Positions 52,545 through 60,924 of a DNA stretch of 64,000 bases are shown piece by piece. Both the position numbers and the translations under genes were made by a program. Positions within the stretch are counted from its first letter, which is position 1, and the number at the start of each line of letters is the position of its first letter. The notes under the pieces are model-generated. The model worked only from the letters and a program-made list of their open reading frames with translations. It was not told the origin of the DNA and did not search any database. Where the stretch lies: the NCBI RefSeq assembly GCF_039535095.1, contig NZ_BAAAWN010000001.1, forward strand, positions 4,464,001 to 4,528,000. Reading direction: 5' to 3'. Source of the stretch: Arthrobacter ramosus. Lineage in GTDB: Bacteria > Actinomycetota > Actinomycetes > Actinomycetales > Micrococcaceae.

Positions 52545-53180
52545 ATGAAAGAGACCGCGGGCGGCACCCAGCCCGAGACGGTGCGTCGAGGGCGCCGCGG
52601 CACTTATGCCAAGACGGAGGCGCGGAGGCAGGAAATCCTGAAGGCCGCCTTCGACGTCTTTTCGTCCTCGGGCTACCGCTCAGGCTCGCTGAAGGACGTA
52701 GCGGACAAAGTAGGCCTGACCCAAGCAGGGCTCCTGCACCACTTTCCCAGCAAAGAAGCCTTGCTTGAGGCACTCCTGACCTTTCGCGACGACGAGTCCG
52801 CGATCTACACCGGGGCCTTGGATGCCAAGGGTGCAGACTTGCTGCACGCCATGGTGGACCTGACACGGCACAACACCACCATCCCAGGCCTCGTGGCGCT
52901 GTACTGCGTACTGTCCGCGGAAGCCACCGACCCCGAACACCCTGCCCACAAGTACTTTCTTGAACGGTACGAGCGGGTACGCCGTTTGATGACCGAGGGC
53001 TTCGCGCACATGGCGGATGAGGGCAAGCTACGGCCAGGTATCGCGCCTAGCGCAGCCGCACGGCAATTGATTGCGCTCATGGACGGGTTGCAGGTCCAGT
53101 GGCTTCTCGATAACGAATCGGTCGACATGCCATCCGAAGTCGCGGCCTACTTGAACGCCGTCACGACCGAGAGCTTCTAG
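52545..53180 (+). CDS. TetR-family transcriptional regulator
   Basis: 211 residues. The HTH (about 25-70) reads R-R-Q-E-I-L-K-A-A-F-D-V-F and K-D-V-A-D-K-V-G-L-T-Q-A-G-L-L-H-H-F; the C-terminal domain is of the ligand-binding kind with no recognisable pocket. It faces the 15.6-kb transport and glycosidase operon and the palindrome between them, so it should repress that operon until a sugar or aglycone binds. A copy of the 66-bp palindrome starts directly behind its stop. Confidence 0.9.
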   Translation: MKETAGGTQPETVRRGRRGTYAKTEARRQEILKAAFDVFSSSGYRSGSLKDVADKVGLTQAGLLHHFPSKEALLEALLTFRDDESAIYTGALDAKGADLLHAMVDLTRHNTTIPGLVALYCVLSAEATDPEHPAHKYFLERYERVRRLMTEGFAHMADEGKLRPGIAPSAAARQLIALMDGLQVQWLLDNESVDMPSEVAAYLNAVTTESF

Positions 53181-53246
53181 CCCAACTGGCTCGCAGTTGT
53201 TGTCGTTCTGGGGCCTCAAAACGACAACAACTGCGAGTTACTTGGG
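53181..53246. repeat. 66-bp palindromic repeat, copy 2
   Basis: 27-bp arms with three mismatches and a 12-base loop. It begins with the base after the TetR stop codon and lies between convergent genes. Confidence 0.9.
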
Positions 53247-53264
53247 GTAAGCAAGCGCCCTGCG

Positions 53265-54020
53265 TCACAGCGCCGTCAGGCCGCCGTCCACGGTGAACAG
53301 CCCGCCCGTGGCGTACGCGGAATCGTCGCTGGCGAGGAACACCATGATGCCCTCGACGTCGGCCGCGGTTCCGGGCCGGCCGAGCATCGTGGAGTCCACC
53401 AGCCCGGCACGACTCACTGGATCGTCCGCGATCGTCTGCACCAGCGGGGTCTCGGTGTACCCGGGAACAACCGTATTCACTCGGATTCCTTCGGCGGCAT
53501 AGTCGGCGGCCACCACCCGCGCAAGGCCATGCACCCCGGCTTTTGAACTCGTGTACGCGGTGAAGGTCTGCCCACAGGCCACCACCGCCGTAGGGCTTCC
53601 AGTGCAGATGATCGAGCCGCCGCGACCTTCCATGGCACGGACTGCGTGTTTGAGTGTGAGGAAGGCTCCGCGCTGATTGATGGACACGGTCTTCTCCCAA
53701 ACCTCCAGATCCAGCTCGCCAACGCGGGCGTCCTGCCCGAACAGCTGCACCCCGGCATTGGCCACGACGACGTCCAGCGCTCCGCCTTCCGCCACGGCGG
53801 CGTAAGCCGCACTCACGCTGGCTTCGTCCGAGATATCCATGCGCACGGCCCGGGCTAGGACCGATCCCGTGACAGCAGCAGCCTTCTCGGCGGCTTCCAG
53901 ATTGATGTCGGCGAAGTACACGCGGGCGCCCTCGGCAACGAAGCGCTGGGCCACGGCCAGCCCGATGCCGGAGCCTGCTCCTGTGACAAGTGCGGTCTTG
54001 CCGTCTAGTCGTTTACTCAT
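53265..54020 (-). CDS. SDR-family dehydrogenase, candidate sugar 1-dehydrogenase
   Basis: 251 residues, classical SDR. T-G-A-G-S-G-I-G binds NAD(P) (13-20), N-A-G stands at about 88-90 and the catalytic triad is Ser142, Tyr156 and Lys160. Asp38 at the end of the second strand favours NAD. It follows the apionate-lactonase-like gene by 18 bases and shares its promoter. SDRs often oxidise sugars to lactones (galactose and glucose 1-dehydrogenases), so a D-apiose to D-apionolactone step is likely by context only; the described D-apiose dehydrogenase ApsD belongs to another family (Gfo/Idh). Confidence 0.88.
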   Translation of the reverse strand: MSKRLDGKTALVTGAGSGIGLAVAQRFVAEGARVYFADINLEAAEKAAAVTGSVLARAVRMDISDEASVSAAYAAVAEGGALDVVVANAGVQLFGQDARVGELDLEVWEKTVSINQRGAFLTLKHAVRAMEGRGGSIICTGSPTAVVACGQTFTAYTSSKAGVHGLARVVAADYAAEGIRVNTVVPGYTETPLVQTIADDPVSRAGLVDSTMLGRPGTAADVEGIMVFLASDDSAYATGGLFTVDGGLTAL

Positions 54021-54038
54021 TGTGGGTCCTCTTTCAGT

Positions 54039-55800
54039 TCAGTCCACGCGGGGGACAACAGCAGTCCACGGCTCGAATTCAAGGTTGGTACTGTCGCCGC
54101 CCGGCAGCCGGACGACGACGCTCAGCGGCTTGGCAGTGAGGTTAGCGGCAAACAGGACCGTTGTGCCGCCGCCGCGCACGGGATACAGCACGACGCCGGG
54201 CACCCCGCCCGCCACGTCAAGGACCTCGCAGCCGCGCAAGGCGGCGACGGCGGCCAGCAGCTCGCCCGCGGGCGTGAAGCCGCCGGGTCCGCGAATGCCG
54301 CGCGATCCTGCTGCCTCGAAATAGCTGACTGATTCGACGCCGGGAAAGCTGAGGGCTGCGATACTGCCCAACAGCCAGGCGGCCGTGAATGCCTCGGGCT
54401 GGAGCGGGTCCGTGGCCATGGCTTCGGCTGCCGCGTCGTCGCCCTCGGTGGCGACGGCGTTGAACCGCGCCTTCAGGGTCACCGGCCCGAGGTGCAGCGG
54501 CCGTCCCGAGCCGATACGAAGGGCATTGAGCGCGACAAGACGCTGCATAGGCAGGGTCTCGACGACGTGCGGCACCTCGGTCGCGTGCATTTGCGGCGTG
54601 ATGCTGAAAGACACGGCGTCGGCGTCCGCCGGGAGGCGTTCCGCATTCCGGTTCAGCTCGGTGAAGTGCGACCGCGCGCCTGAAAGCAGTGTGCCCGTAA
54701 AGTCTCGCCGCCGAGCCTCGTCCCTGAGTTCATCCCAGAGCTTTGGCTCCGTGACGTGGCTGAAAGCGTCGAACACCGCGAGCCGGACCACGTTGTCCAA
54801 CGGCAGGAGGTCCAGGAGCCCCCCGATGCGATCCGACGAGTCGACCGACAGGCGCACATCCAGCGGAACGCCCAGATCTGCGGCTTCTGCCGTCGCGAGC
54901 CGGAGTATGTGTTCCGCGTCCGGCCCGGGCGCCAGCTCCAGAAGCAGCGCGTCCAAGCCGGGGATAGGCTCGGGACGGGTCTTGGATGTTGTCGCCGAAG
55001 CCGAGGTTGCCGAGACGGGGGTAGCCGAAACGGAAAGCCCAGGCACCCGGGCTGCGCCGCCGTCGAGCACTGCGAGCACGCCTTCTGACTGCCGAACAGA
55101 CGGCGCCACAGGCCCGGGCATCGCCGTCAGGAGCACCGACTGGTGGACCCGATCGCCGGCGGAAACATCAACCGGAAACGGTTTCGAAAGCGGCGTGCTG
55201 TACGTCTTGAAGGAAGCGTCCGTCCAATTCCGCTGGTCTTCGGTCTCGAAGACGTCGCCGTGGAAGTCGAGCCTGAATCGTGTTCCGTCGCGCTCCCATG
55301 CCATGGAAGAAACGTCCATGAAGGGTTGGTGAGGGCTGATGTCCATGGGGAAGAACGACGGCGTACTAGCGCCGCCGGGGCTGCCGATGCTCACCGCGCG
55401 GCCGGCGTCGTCGGGGCGGTGCAGCACCACGAGTCCGATCCGGTTGCTGCGGAAGGCTGCGGAAGGCTGCGGGAGCGACGCCGTCGAACGTCACTTTGAC
55501 GCTGTCCTGCATGAGGTGAACGGCGAGCTCGCCTGTGTAGCTGGTGCCGAACCCGGCGAAGTCGATGCCGAGCTGGAGCCTGACACCGCCGTCGCGGGCG
55601 TGTTGCGCCACCCGGCTGACTGTGGGCACGAGGGTGCGCCAATCGTGGTCGCGGACCACTGCGCGAACGGCCCGAAGTACCGGTATGCCGTTGAACGTGA
55701 TGTCCGAGAGTTCGTCGTTGCGCAGCTCGGCTCGCCAAGCTGCGGCGTCCATCGTTTCCGATGGGGCGAACAGCCTGGCGTGGTTTTCGTCATTGATCAC
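54039..55800 (-). pseudogene. apnL: D-apionate lactonase-like gene, broken by a 10-bp duplication
   Basis: Two frames together make about 583 residues, the length I remember for ApnL, which opens D-apionolactone. The first 120 residues (from GTG 55800, AAAGG in front) read L-R-N-D-E-L-S-D-I-T-F-N-G and V-L-R-A-V-R-A-V-V-R-D-H-D-W, the family's N-terminus; the remaining 460 continue in another frame from R-I-G-L-V-V-L-H-R-P. At 55451-55470 the ten bases GGAAGGCTGC occur twice in tandem. Removing one copy joins the two frames without a stop. So the break is a recent slip-strand duplication; a mixed population or reversible switching is possible. Followed by the SDR gene. Confidence 0.8.
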
Positions 55801-55845
55801 AGCAGGCCTTTGCAGCGGGGACGGAAGTTAGCGTAACCGGAATCA

Positions 55846-55887
55846 ATTGTGACGCGGGCCATGCGACGAGTCAACCGGTTGACCAAT
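55846..55887 (-). promoter_or_regulatory. apnL promoter and GntR operator (site 1)
   Basis: On the minus strand TTGACT (55869-55874), 17 bases, CACAAT (55846-55851). The -35 lies in the palindrome GTCAACCGGTTGAC (55870-55883), which is extended by CAAT. The same sequence precedes the MFS gene. Confidence 0.7.
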
Positions 55888-56012
55888 ATTTGAGAATGCA
55901 GGCCCGGCGGTCCTCGTCGCGGGAGGTCACTTGACGCAACGCCGCGAAACCCGGCGAAAGGCTTCGAAACCATTATTGGTTCGCACGCCGCCGCCTGCCT
56001 AACCTCGATGCA

Positions 56013-56083
56013 CGTGGTGTACCCGAGAGGCCAGGGAGCTGCCTGCAAAGCAGCGCACGCGGGTTCGAATCCCGCCACTACGT
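56013..56083 (+). tRNA. tRNA-Cys (GCA), unusual C1:G72 pair
   Basis: 71 bases: acceptor CGTGGTG/CACTACG (one G-U), D arm CCC/GGG, anticodon stem GCTGC/GCAGC with loop CTGCAAA (GCA), four-base variable loop, T arm GCGGGTTCGAATCCCGC and discriminator T, as in other tRNA-Cys. The first pair is C-G rather than G-C. CCA is not encoded. A -10-like TAACCT ends seven bases before it. Lies between the apnL promoter and the GntR gene. Confidence 0.85.
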
Positions 56084-56129
56084 CTCATGTGTTGCACTGG
56101 GCGAAAACGGCCCTGCGCGGGCGCCGAAG

Positions 56130-56873
56130 CTACTGGACCGCGTCGTAGCCCGCGAGCAGGCGGCGAGACGCCGTGCCCATGTGCGAGACCATAGCCTCTG
56201 TCACCAACGCGGCATCCCGGGACTCGAGGGCCTTGAAGATCGCGCGATGCTCGGCGAGCGCGGCGGCGGCATGGCCCTCATCCGTCAGCGCCCGGTCCAC
56301 CCAGATCCGCAAGAGCGACCTAATGCTCTGCAGGAGTTCCTGCAGGACCTGGTTTCCTGAAGCGGACGCGATTTCCTTATGGAATGCGGCGTCGGCCTCG
56401 ACGAAGACCGCAAGGTTGTCCAAGCCGGCCTCCATCGCGTCGAGGTTGGTTCGCATGCGCTCCAAGGCCTCGTCGGTAATGCGGGCCGCGGCCAATTGAA
56501 CCGCCTGGACCTCCAGGCCACTGCGCAGTTCAACGAGTTCGCGCGTGCGTGGCTCGCCCAGCATGAGCCCCCAGCTGAGGGTGCGGGGCAGCAATTCGGA
56601 GACGCCGTCGCGCAAGTACGTTCCGGATCCCGGCCGGACTATGACGATGCCGAGGATTTCCAGCGCGGCCAACGCCTCACGAACCGCCGAACGCCCGACG
56701 CCGAGCGACGCCGCCAGTTGCCGCTCCGCCGGGAGGCGCGTCCCCGCCGCAATGTCGCCGCTCGTGAAATACGCGAGCAGCCTCTCCGCAACCTCGGAGA
56801 CGACGGAGCCGTGCTCCATGGGGGCAAGGGCTGCCGTCATCTGGGCCGCTGCGGCGGCGGAATTCGCTGACAT
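56130..56873 (-). CDS. GntR/FadR-family regulator of the apionate genes
   Basis: 247 residues. The winged HTH (about 25-85) has R-L-P-A-E-R-Q-L-A-A-S-L-G-V-G-R-S-A-V-R and P-G-S-G-T-Y-L; the C-terminal FCD domain (about 105-240) has E-L-R-S-G-L-E, F-H-K-E-I-A-S-A-S-G-N and a late E-H-R-A-I, with His residues for the metal that many FCD proteins bind, often together with a sugar acid. It lies between the two arms of the apionate genes and has its own version of their operator in front. D-apionate or a later intermediate is the likely effector. Start at the ATG at 56873. Confidence 0.9.
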   Translation of the reverse strand: MSANSAAAAAQMTAALAPMEHGSVVSEVAERLLAYFTSGDIAAGTRLPAERQLAASLGVGRSAVREALAALEILGIVIVRPGSGTYLRDGVSELLPRTLSWGLMLGEPRTRELVELRSGLEVQAVQLAAARITDEALERMRTNLDAMEAGLDNLAVFVEADAAFHKEIASASGNQVLQELLQSIRSLLRIWVDRALTDEGHAAAALAEHRAIFKALESRDAALVTEAMVSHMGTASRRLLAGYDAVQ

Positions 56874-56885
56874 CTTCACAGCGTA

Positions 56886-56904
56886 GCAACCGGATGACCA
56901 ATTT
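56886..56904. promoter_or_regulatory. GntR operator (site 3, gntR gene)
   Basis: GCAACCGGATGACCAATTT, identical in 17 of 19 positions to site 2, 12 bases before the GntR start. Suggests autoregulation. Confidence 0.55.
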
Positions 56905-56929
56905 CTACCGCAGCGCAGGCCCACGAATT

Positions 56930-56985
56930 CGTGGGTGCGGGCCGTGGGCTGGGTTCCGGAACGCAGCCCACGGCCCGCACCCACG
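56930..56985. repeat. 56-bp palindromic repeat, copy B
   Basis: Perfect 21-bp arms around a TTCCGGAA centre; relative of the copy at 28410. Here it lies between the divergent GntR and MFS genes, upstream of both promoters. Confidence 0.8.
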
Positions 56986-57026
56986 GTCCAGCCGCCATGC
57001 GAGCCCGGCGTCCGAAAATTACGATC

Positions 57027-57066
57027 AGTCAACCGGTTGACCAATTTGCGCTGGAAGGCTTATGGT
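57027..57066 (+). promoter_or_regulatory. MFS/apionate operon promoter and GntR operator (site 2)
   Basis: TTGACC (57037-57042), 18 bases, TATGGT (57061-57066). The -35 is in the palindrome GTCAACCGGTTGAC (57028-57041), followed by CAATTT, equal to site 1 over 18 bases. A leader of about 110 bases follows. Confidence 0.7.
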
Positions 57067-57184
57067 TTTTATCACACGCTTAGCTCGGTCCTGAGGCATC
57101 GAAGTCCACGGATCGGCACTAAGAAAACCCGAGCCGCCTGGTCCGCAGAAGGACAACGCGCTCCGGCAACCTCTAGGAGTCAAT

Positions 57185-58552
57185 GTGGACACCACACAAT
57201 CGGTGGTCGAAAGATCGGCCATCAAGAAGGTCGCGATCCGGCTGGTGCCGTTCGTCGCCTTGATGTTCTTCATCAATTACCTGGACCGGACGGCCATCTC
57301 GTTCGCCGGCCCCAACGGCATGAACAAGGACCTGGCGCTCTCCGCAGCGCAGTTCGGCTTCGCGTCCGGAGTCTTCTTCATCGGCTACATCCTGCTGGAG
57401 ATCCCTAGCAACCTTGCTTTGCACAAGTTCGGCGCACGCCGCTGGTTGGCCCGCATTATGGTCAGCTGGGGCATTGTGTCCCTTGCGTTCACCTGGGTGG
57501 GCAACGTGGACCATCTCTACATCCTGCGTTTCATCCTGGGTGTGGCCGAGGCCGGATTCTTCCCTGGCGCCATTCTCTTCCTGAGCCTCTGGGTTCCCGC
57601 AAAGCACCGCAGCAAGATCCTGGCCCTCTTCTACTTGGCACAGCCGTTGACCACGGTGATCGGCGCTCCGCTGGCCGGCGCGTTGATCCAGCAGCACGGC
57701 GTGTTCTTCGGCCTTGAAGGCTGGCGGTTCATGTTCTTCGGTGTCGCCATCCCGGCGATCGCCATCGGTGTCATCTCCTGGTTCTATCTGGCCGACTCCC
57801 CCGCCAAGGCCAAGTGGCTGACGTCCGAGGAAAAAACCTGGCTGACCGGTGCTCTCGCAAAGGAAAAGGAAACGACGGCGGCCAGCAACAAGCACGTCAG
57901 CGTCCGCACCGTGTTCGGCAATGGCCGCGTTTGGATGCTTTCCCTGATCTACTTCGGCTTCATTTACGGCCTCTACGCCCTCGGCTTCTTCCTGCCGACC
58001 ATCATCAAGGGCTTCGAGTCCCAGTTCGGCACGAAATTCGACGTCTTCCAGCAAGGCCTCATCACGGCCATCCCGTACCTGCCTGCCGCCGTCGCCCTGT
58101 ACTTCTGGTCCAGGGACGCCACCAAGCGCGGCGTCAAGACCTGGCACATTGCCCTCCCCGCGCTGACCGGCGCCGTCAGCATCCCGTTGGCACTGTTCGC
58201 AGGATCCCCGGCCGCGACAATCGCCGTCATCACCATCACCGCCATGTCGATCTTCGCGGCACTGCCGAACTTCTGGACGGTGCCCACGCAGTTCCTCACC
58301 GGAGCAGCGGCCGCAGCCGGGATTGCGCTGATCAACACGGTCGGCAACCTGGCCGGCTTCAGCGCTGGCTACATCACGGGCTGGCTCAAGGACTGGACCG
58401 GAAGCTACGTGGTGCCCATGTTCGTGGTCGGTGGCTTCATGCTCCTGTCCTCGATCCTCATGGTTGTCCTCAGCCGCCGGGGAAAAGCCAGCGACGGCAT
58501 CCCCGCAGAGACGCTTGACCCCGCAGTCGCCGGCCACCACGCAGAGCCCTAA
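57185..58552 (+). CDS. MFS transporter, sugar-acid (ACS) type
   Basis: 455 residues, 12 helices. The motif L-D-R-T-A-I-S-F-A after the first helix and H-K-F-G-A-R-R-W-L-A-R after the second identify the anion:cation symporter family, which imports sugar acids such as galactonate, glucarate or tartrate. This fits D-apionate uptake and gives the locus a second entry besides the glycoside importer. The GTG at 57185 follows CTAGGAGTCAAT. Divergent from GntR and the first gene of the plus-strand arm; a 66-bp palindrome separates it from the enzyme genes. Confidence 0.88.
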   Translation: MDTTQSVVERSAIKKVAIRLVPFVALMFFINYLDRTAISFAGPNGMNKDLALSAAQFGFASGVFFIGYILLEIPSNLALHKFGARRWLARIMVSWGIVSLAFTWVGNVDHLYILRFILGVAEAGFFPGAILFLSLWVPAKHRSKILALFYLAQPLTTVIGAPLAGALIQQHGVFFGLEGWRFMFFGVAIPAIAIGVISWFYLADSPAKAKWLTSEEKTWLTGALAKEKETTAASNKHVSVRTVFGNGRVWMLSLIYFGFIYGLYALGFFLPTIIKGFESQFGTKFDVFQQGLITAIPYLPAAVALYFWSRDATKRGVKTWHIALPALTGAVSIPLALFAGSPAATIAVITITAMSIFAALPNFWTVPTQFLTGAAAAAGIALINTVGNLAGFSAGYITGWLKDWTGSYVVPMFVVGGFMLLSSILMVVLSRRGKASDGIPAETLDPAVAGHHAEP

Positions 58553-58562
58553 CCCCGGCCTG

Positions 58563-58628
58563 CCCAACTAGCTCGCAGTTGTTGTCGTTTTGGGGGCTCA
58601 GAACGACAACAACTGTCAGTTAGTTGGG
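58563..58628. repeat. 66-bp palindromic repeat, copy 3
   Basis: 27-bp arms with three mismatches and a 12-base loop, 10 bases behind the MFS stop. Here both neighbours run the same way, so it may act as an attenuator between transporter and enzymes. Confidence 0.9.
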
Positions 58629-58702
58629 TCGCCAGGCATCACGCCCCCAGTCCCGCCATCCGGCACCACCCCAATCCTCGCTATTTGGTCCAGGAGTTCC
58701 GC

Positions 58703-60457
58703 ATGACCCGCTTGTTCAATGAACCCGCAGCCTTCGCTGACGAGATGATCGAAGGTTTCGTCGCATCGCACGGCCGCTGGGTACGGCGCGTCTCCGGCGG
58801 CGTCGCCCGCAACACCCGGAGCACTCCCGGCACGGTAGCACTGGTGATCGGCGGCGGCTCAGGCCACTACCCGGCTTTCGGGGGACTCGTCGGCCAGGGC
58901 CTGGCACACGGCGCCGCGATGGGCAACCTCTTCGCCTCGCCGTCCGCGCAGCAGATCTACAACGTGGCCAAGGCTGCGGACAACGGCGGAGGCATCCTTT
59001 TGGGCTACGGCAACTACGCCGGCGACGTCCTGCACTTCACCAAGGCCCAGGAGAAACTCCGCAAGGAGGGAATCGACTGCCGCAGCATCGCCGTCACGGA
59101 TGACATCTCCTCCGCCCCACCGTCGGAACGAGCCAAGCGCAGGGGTATCGCCGGGGACCTGACCGTCTTCAAGGTGGCCGCTGCCGCGTCCGAAGCGGGT
59201 TACACCCTTGACGACGTCGTGCAGATCGCCGAACGCGCCAACCACCGCACCCGCTCCTTCGGCGTCGCGTTCACCGGATGCACGCTTCCCGGTGCGGAGC
59301 AGCCGCTCTTCACCGTCCCCGAGGGCCGGATGGCCGTCGGCATGGGAATCCACGGCGAACCGGGCATCGGCGAAACGGACATCCCGACGGCGGATCAGCT
59401 CGCCGAGCTGATGGTCACCAAGCTCCTCGCCGAGGTTCCCGAAGGCGTCGAGATCCGCCGTTCCCGCGTCGTCCCCATCCTCAACGGCTTGGGCAGCGTG
59501 AAGTACGAGGAACTGTTCGTGGTGTACCGCCGCGTGGCGCAGCTCCTCGCAGAAGCCGGACTCGACGTCGTGGATCCCCAGGTGGGCGAGCTCGTGACCA
59601 GCTTCGACATGGCAGGCACCTCCCTGACCCTGTTCTGGCTGGACGAGGAACTCGAACATCTCTGGCTCGCGCCGGCCGACGCCCCCGCCTTCCGTCGCGG
59701 CGCGATTACAGCCCAGGCGCTGGCGTTCGACGACGGCGAGCTGGCCGACGTCGAACGTTCCATCCCTGCCGCCACGGCCGAGTCCCGCGCGGCCGCCGTC
59801 CGCGTCCTCGCCGCACTTGGCGCCGCCAAAGACGTCGTAGGCGCCAACGCCGACGAACTCGGCAGGATCGATGCGATCGCCGGCGACGGCGACCACGGCA
59901 TCGGCATGGAACGCGGGGTCCGCGCCGCCGTGGAAGCCGCGGCAGACGCCGTCGCACGCGGAGCCGGCGCGGCCACCACCTTGCACTTCGCCGGGGACGC
60001 CTGGGCCGACAAGGCCGGCGGAACCTCCGGTGCGCTGTGGGGCATGGCGCTGCGGGCCGTCGCTGACGCCTTGGGCGACGCCAACGCGCCCGACGGCGGC
60101 GCTGTCGCCGCCGGTGTGGCGGATGCCGCCGCGGCCATCATGAACTTCGGCAAGGCCAAGGTGGGCGACAAGACCTTGGTGGATGTGCTGGTCCCGTTCC
60201 GCGACGTTCTCAAAGAAGGCGTGCAGGACGGCCGGTCCCTGACGGACGCGTGGGGTACCGCCGTCGTGGCAGCCCAACAGGCTGCCGAGGACACCGCGAA
60301 CCTGCTGCCGCTCATGGGCCGCGCCCGCCCGCATGCCGAGAAGAGCCTGGGCACCCCGGACGCCGGAGCCGTCTCGATGGCGCTGATCGTCCAGGCAATC
60401 TACGAGTCGCTCCTCAAGGAGAACACCGTCGAAAACAGCATTAAGGAGACAGCATGA
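58703..60457 (+). CDS. lerK: L-erythrulose 1-kinase (DhaK-DhaL fusion)
   Basis: 584 residues, an ATP-dependent kinase of the dihydroxyacetone kinase family. DhaK domain 1 to about 330 with G-G-G-S-G-H-Y-P and the substrate-binding His217 in G-I-H-G-E-P-G; DhaL domain from about 360 with G-D-G-D-H-G and metal-binding Asp390, Asp395 and Asp397. AGGAG lies before the ATG at 58703. Clustered with two tetrulose-phosphate isomerases, it probably phosphorylates L-erythrulose rather than dihydroxyacetone. Confidence 0.88.
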   Translation: MTRLFNEPAAFADEMIEGFVASHGRWVRRVSGGVARNTRSTPGTVALVIGGGSGHYPAFGGLVGQGLAHGAAMGNLFASPSAQQIYNVAKAADNGGGILLGYGNYAGDVLHFTKAQEKLRKEGIDCRSIAVTDDISSAPPSERAKRRGIAGDLTVFKVAAAASEAGYTLDDVVQIAERANHRTRSFGVAFTGCTLPGAEQPLFTVPEGRMAVGMGIHGEPGIGETDIPTADQLAELMVTKLLAEVPEGVEIRRSRVVPILNGLGSVKYEELFVVYRRVAQLLAEAGLDVVDPQVGELVTSFDMAGTSLTLFWLDEELEHLWLAPADAPAFRRGAITAQALAFDDGELADVERSIPAATAESRAAAVRVLAALGAAKDVVGANADELGRIDAIAGDGDHGIGMERGVRAAVEAAADAVARGAGAATTLHFAGDAWADKAGGTSGALWGMALRAVADALGDANAPDGGAVAAGVADAAAAIMNFGKAKVGDKTLVDVLVPFRDVLKEGVQDGRSLTDAWGTAVVAAQQAAEDTANLLPLMGRARPHAEKSLGTPDAGAVSMALIVQAIYESLLKENTVENSIKETA

Positions 60458-60924
60458 GCACCAAACTGCGCCTGGTCATCGGATCGGACGACGCCGGATT
60501 CGAGTACAAGGAAGCCCTCAAGGCGGACCTCGAGTCCAGTGAACTCGTCGAATCCGTGACCGACGTCGGAGTGGACGCCATCAGCCACACTCCCTACCCG
60601 TCCGTGGCCATCGCCGCGGCCGAACTCATCGCCGCGGGCAAGGCCGACCGCGCACTCCTGGTGTGCGGCACAGGCCTCGGGGTGGCCATCGCCGCCAACA
60701 AGGTCCCCGGCATCCGCGCCGTCACCGCACACGACAGCTTCTCCGTTGAACGGGCCGTCCTCAGCAACAACGCCCAGGTCCTCACCTTCGGCCAGCGCGT
60801 CGTCGGCCTGGAACTGGCCCGCCGCCTCGCCAAGGAATGGCTCACATACACCTTCGACGAGTCCTCGGCCTCCGCCGAGAAGGTCACGCTCATTAAGGAC
60901 TACGAGGGTGTCACTTCCTGCTAA
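60454..60924 (+). CDS. derI: RpiB-like D-erythrulose 4-phosphate isomerase
   Basis: 156 residues of the RpiB/LacAB family. The catalytic cysteine (Cys71) is in [14 protein letters not shown] and His93 is in T-A-H-D. Ribose-5-phosphate isomerases usually read D-H-A-G near the start; here it is S-D-D-A-G (Asp13 for His), which hints at another substrate. By cluster the product should be D-erythrose 4-phosphate. ATGA overlap with the kinase. Confidence 0.85.
   Translation: MSTKLRLVIGSDDAGFEYKEALKADLESSELVESVTDVGVDAISHTPYPSVAIAAAELIAAGKADRALLVCGTGLGVAIAANKVPGIRAVTAHDSFSVERAVLSNNAQVLTFGQRVVGLELARRLAKEWLTYTFDESSASAEKVTLIKDYEGVTSC

Noticed and set aside
55797..56078. A minus-strand frame with a tRNA-derived protein start
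   Set aside because: Its first part is the reverse of the tRNA-Cys gene and the rest lies over the apnL control region; such predicted proteins are common artefacts at tRNA genes.
36714..58628. Repeated palindromes as a possible CRISPR array
   Set aside because: The copies are kilobases apart, behind stop codons, and have no spacer pattern or cas genes.
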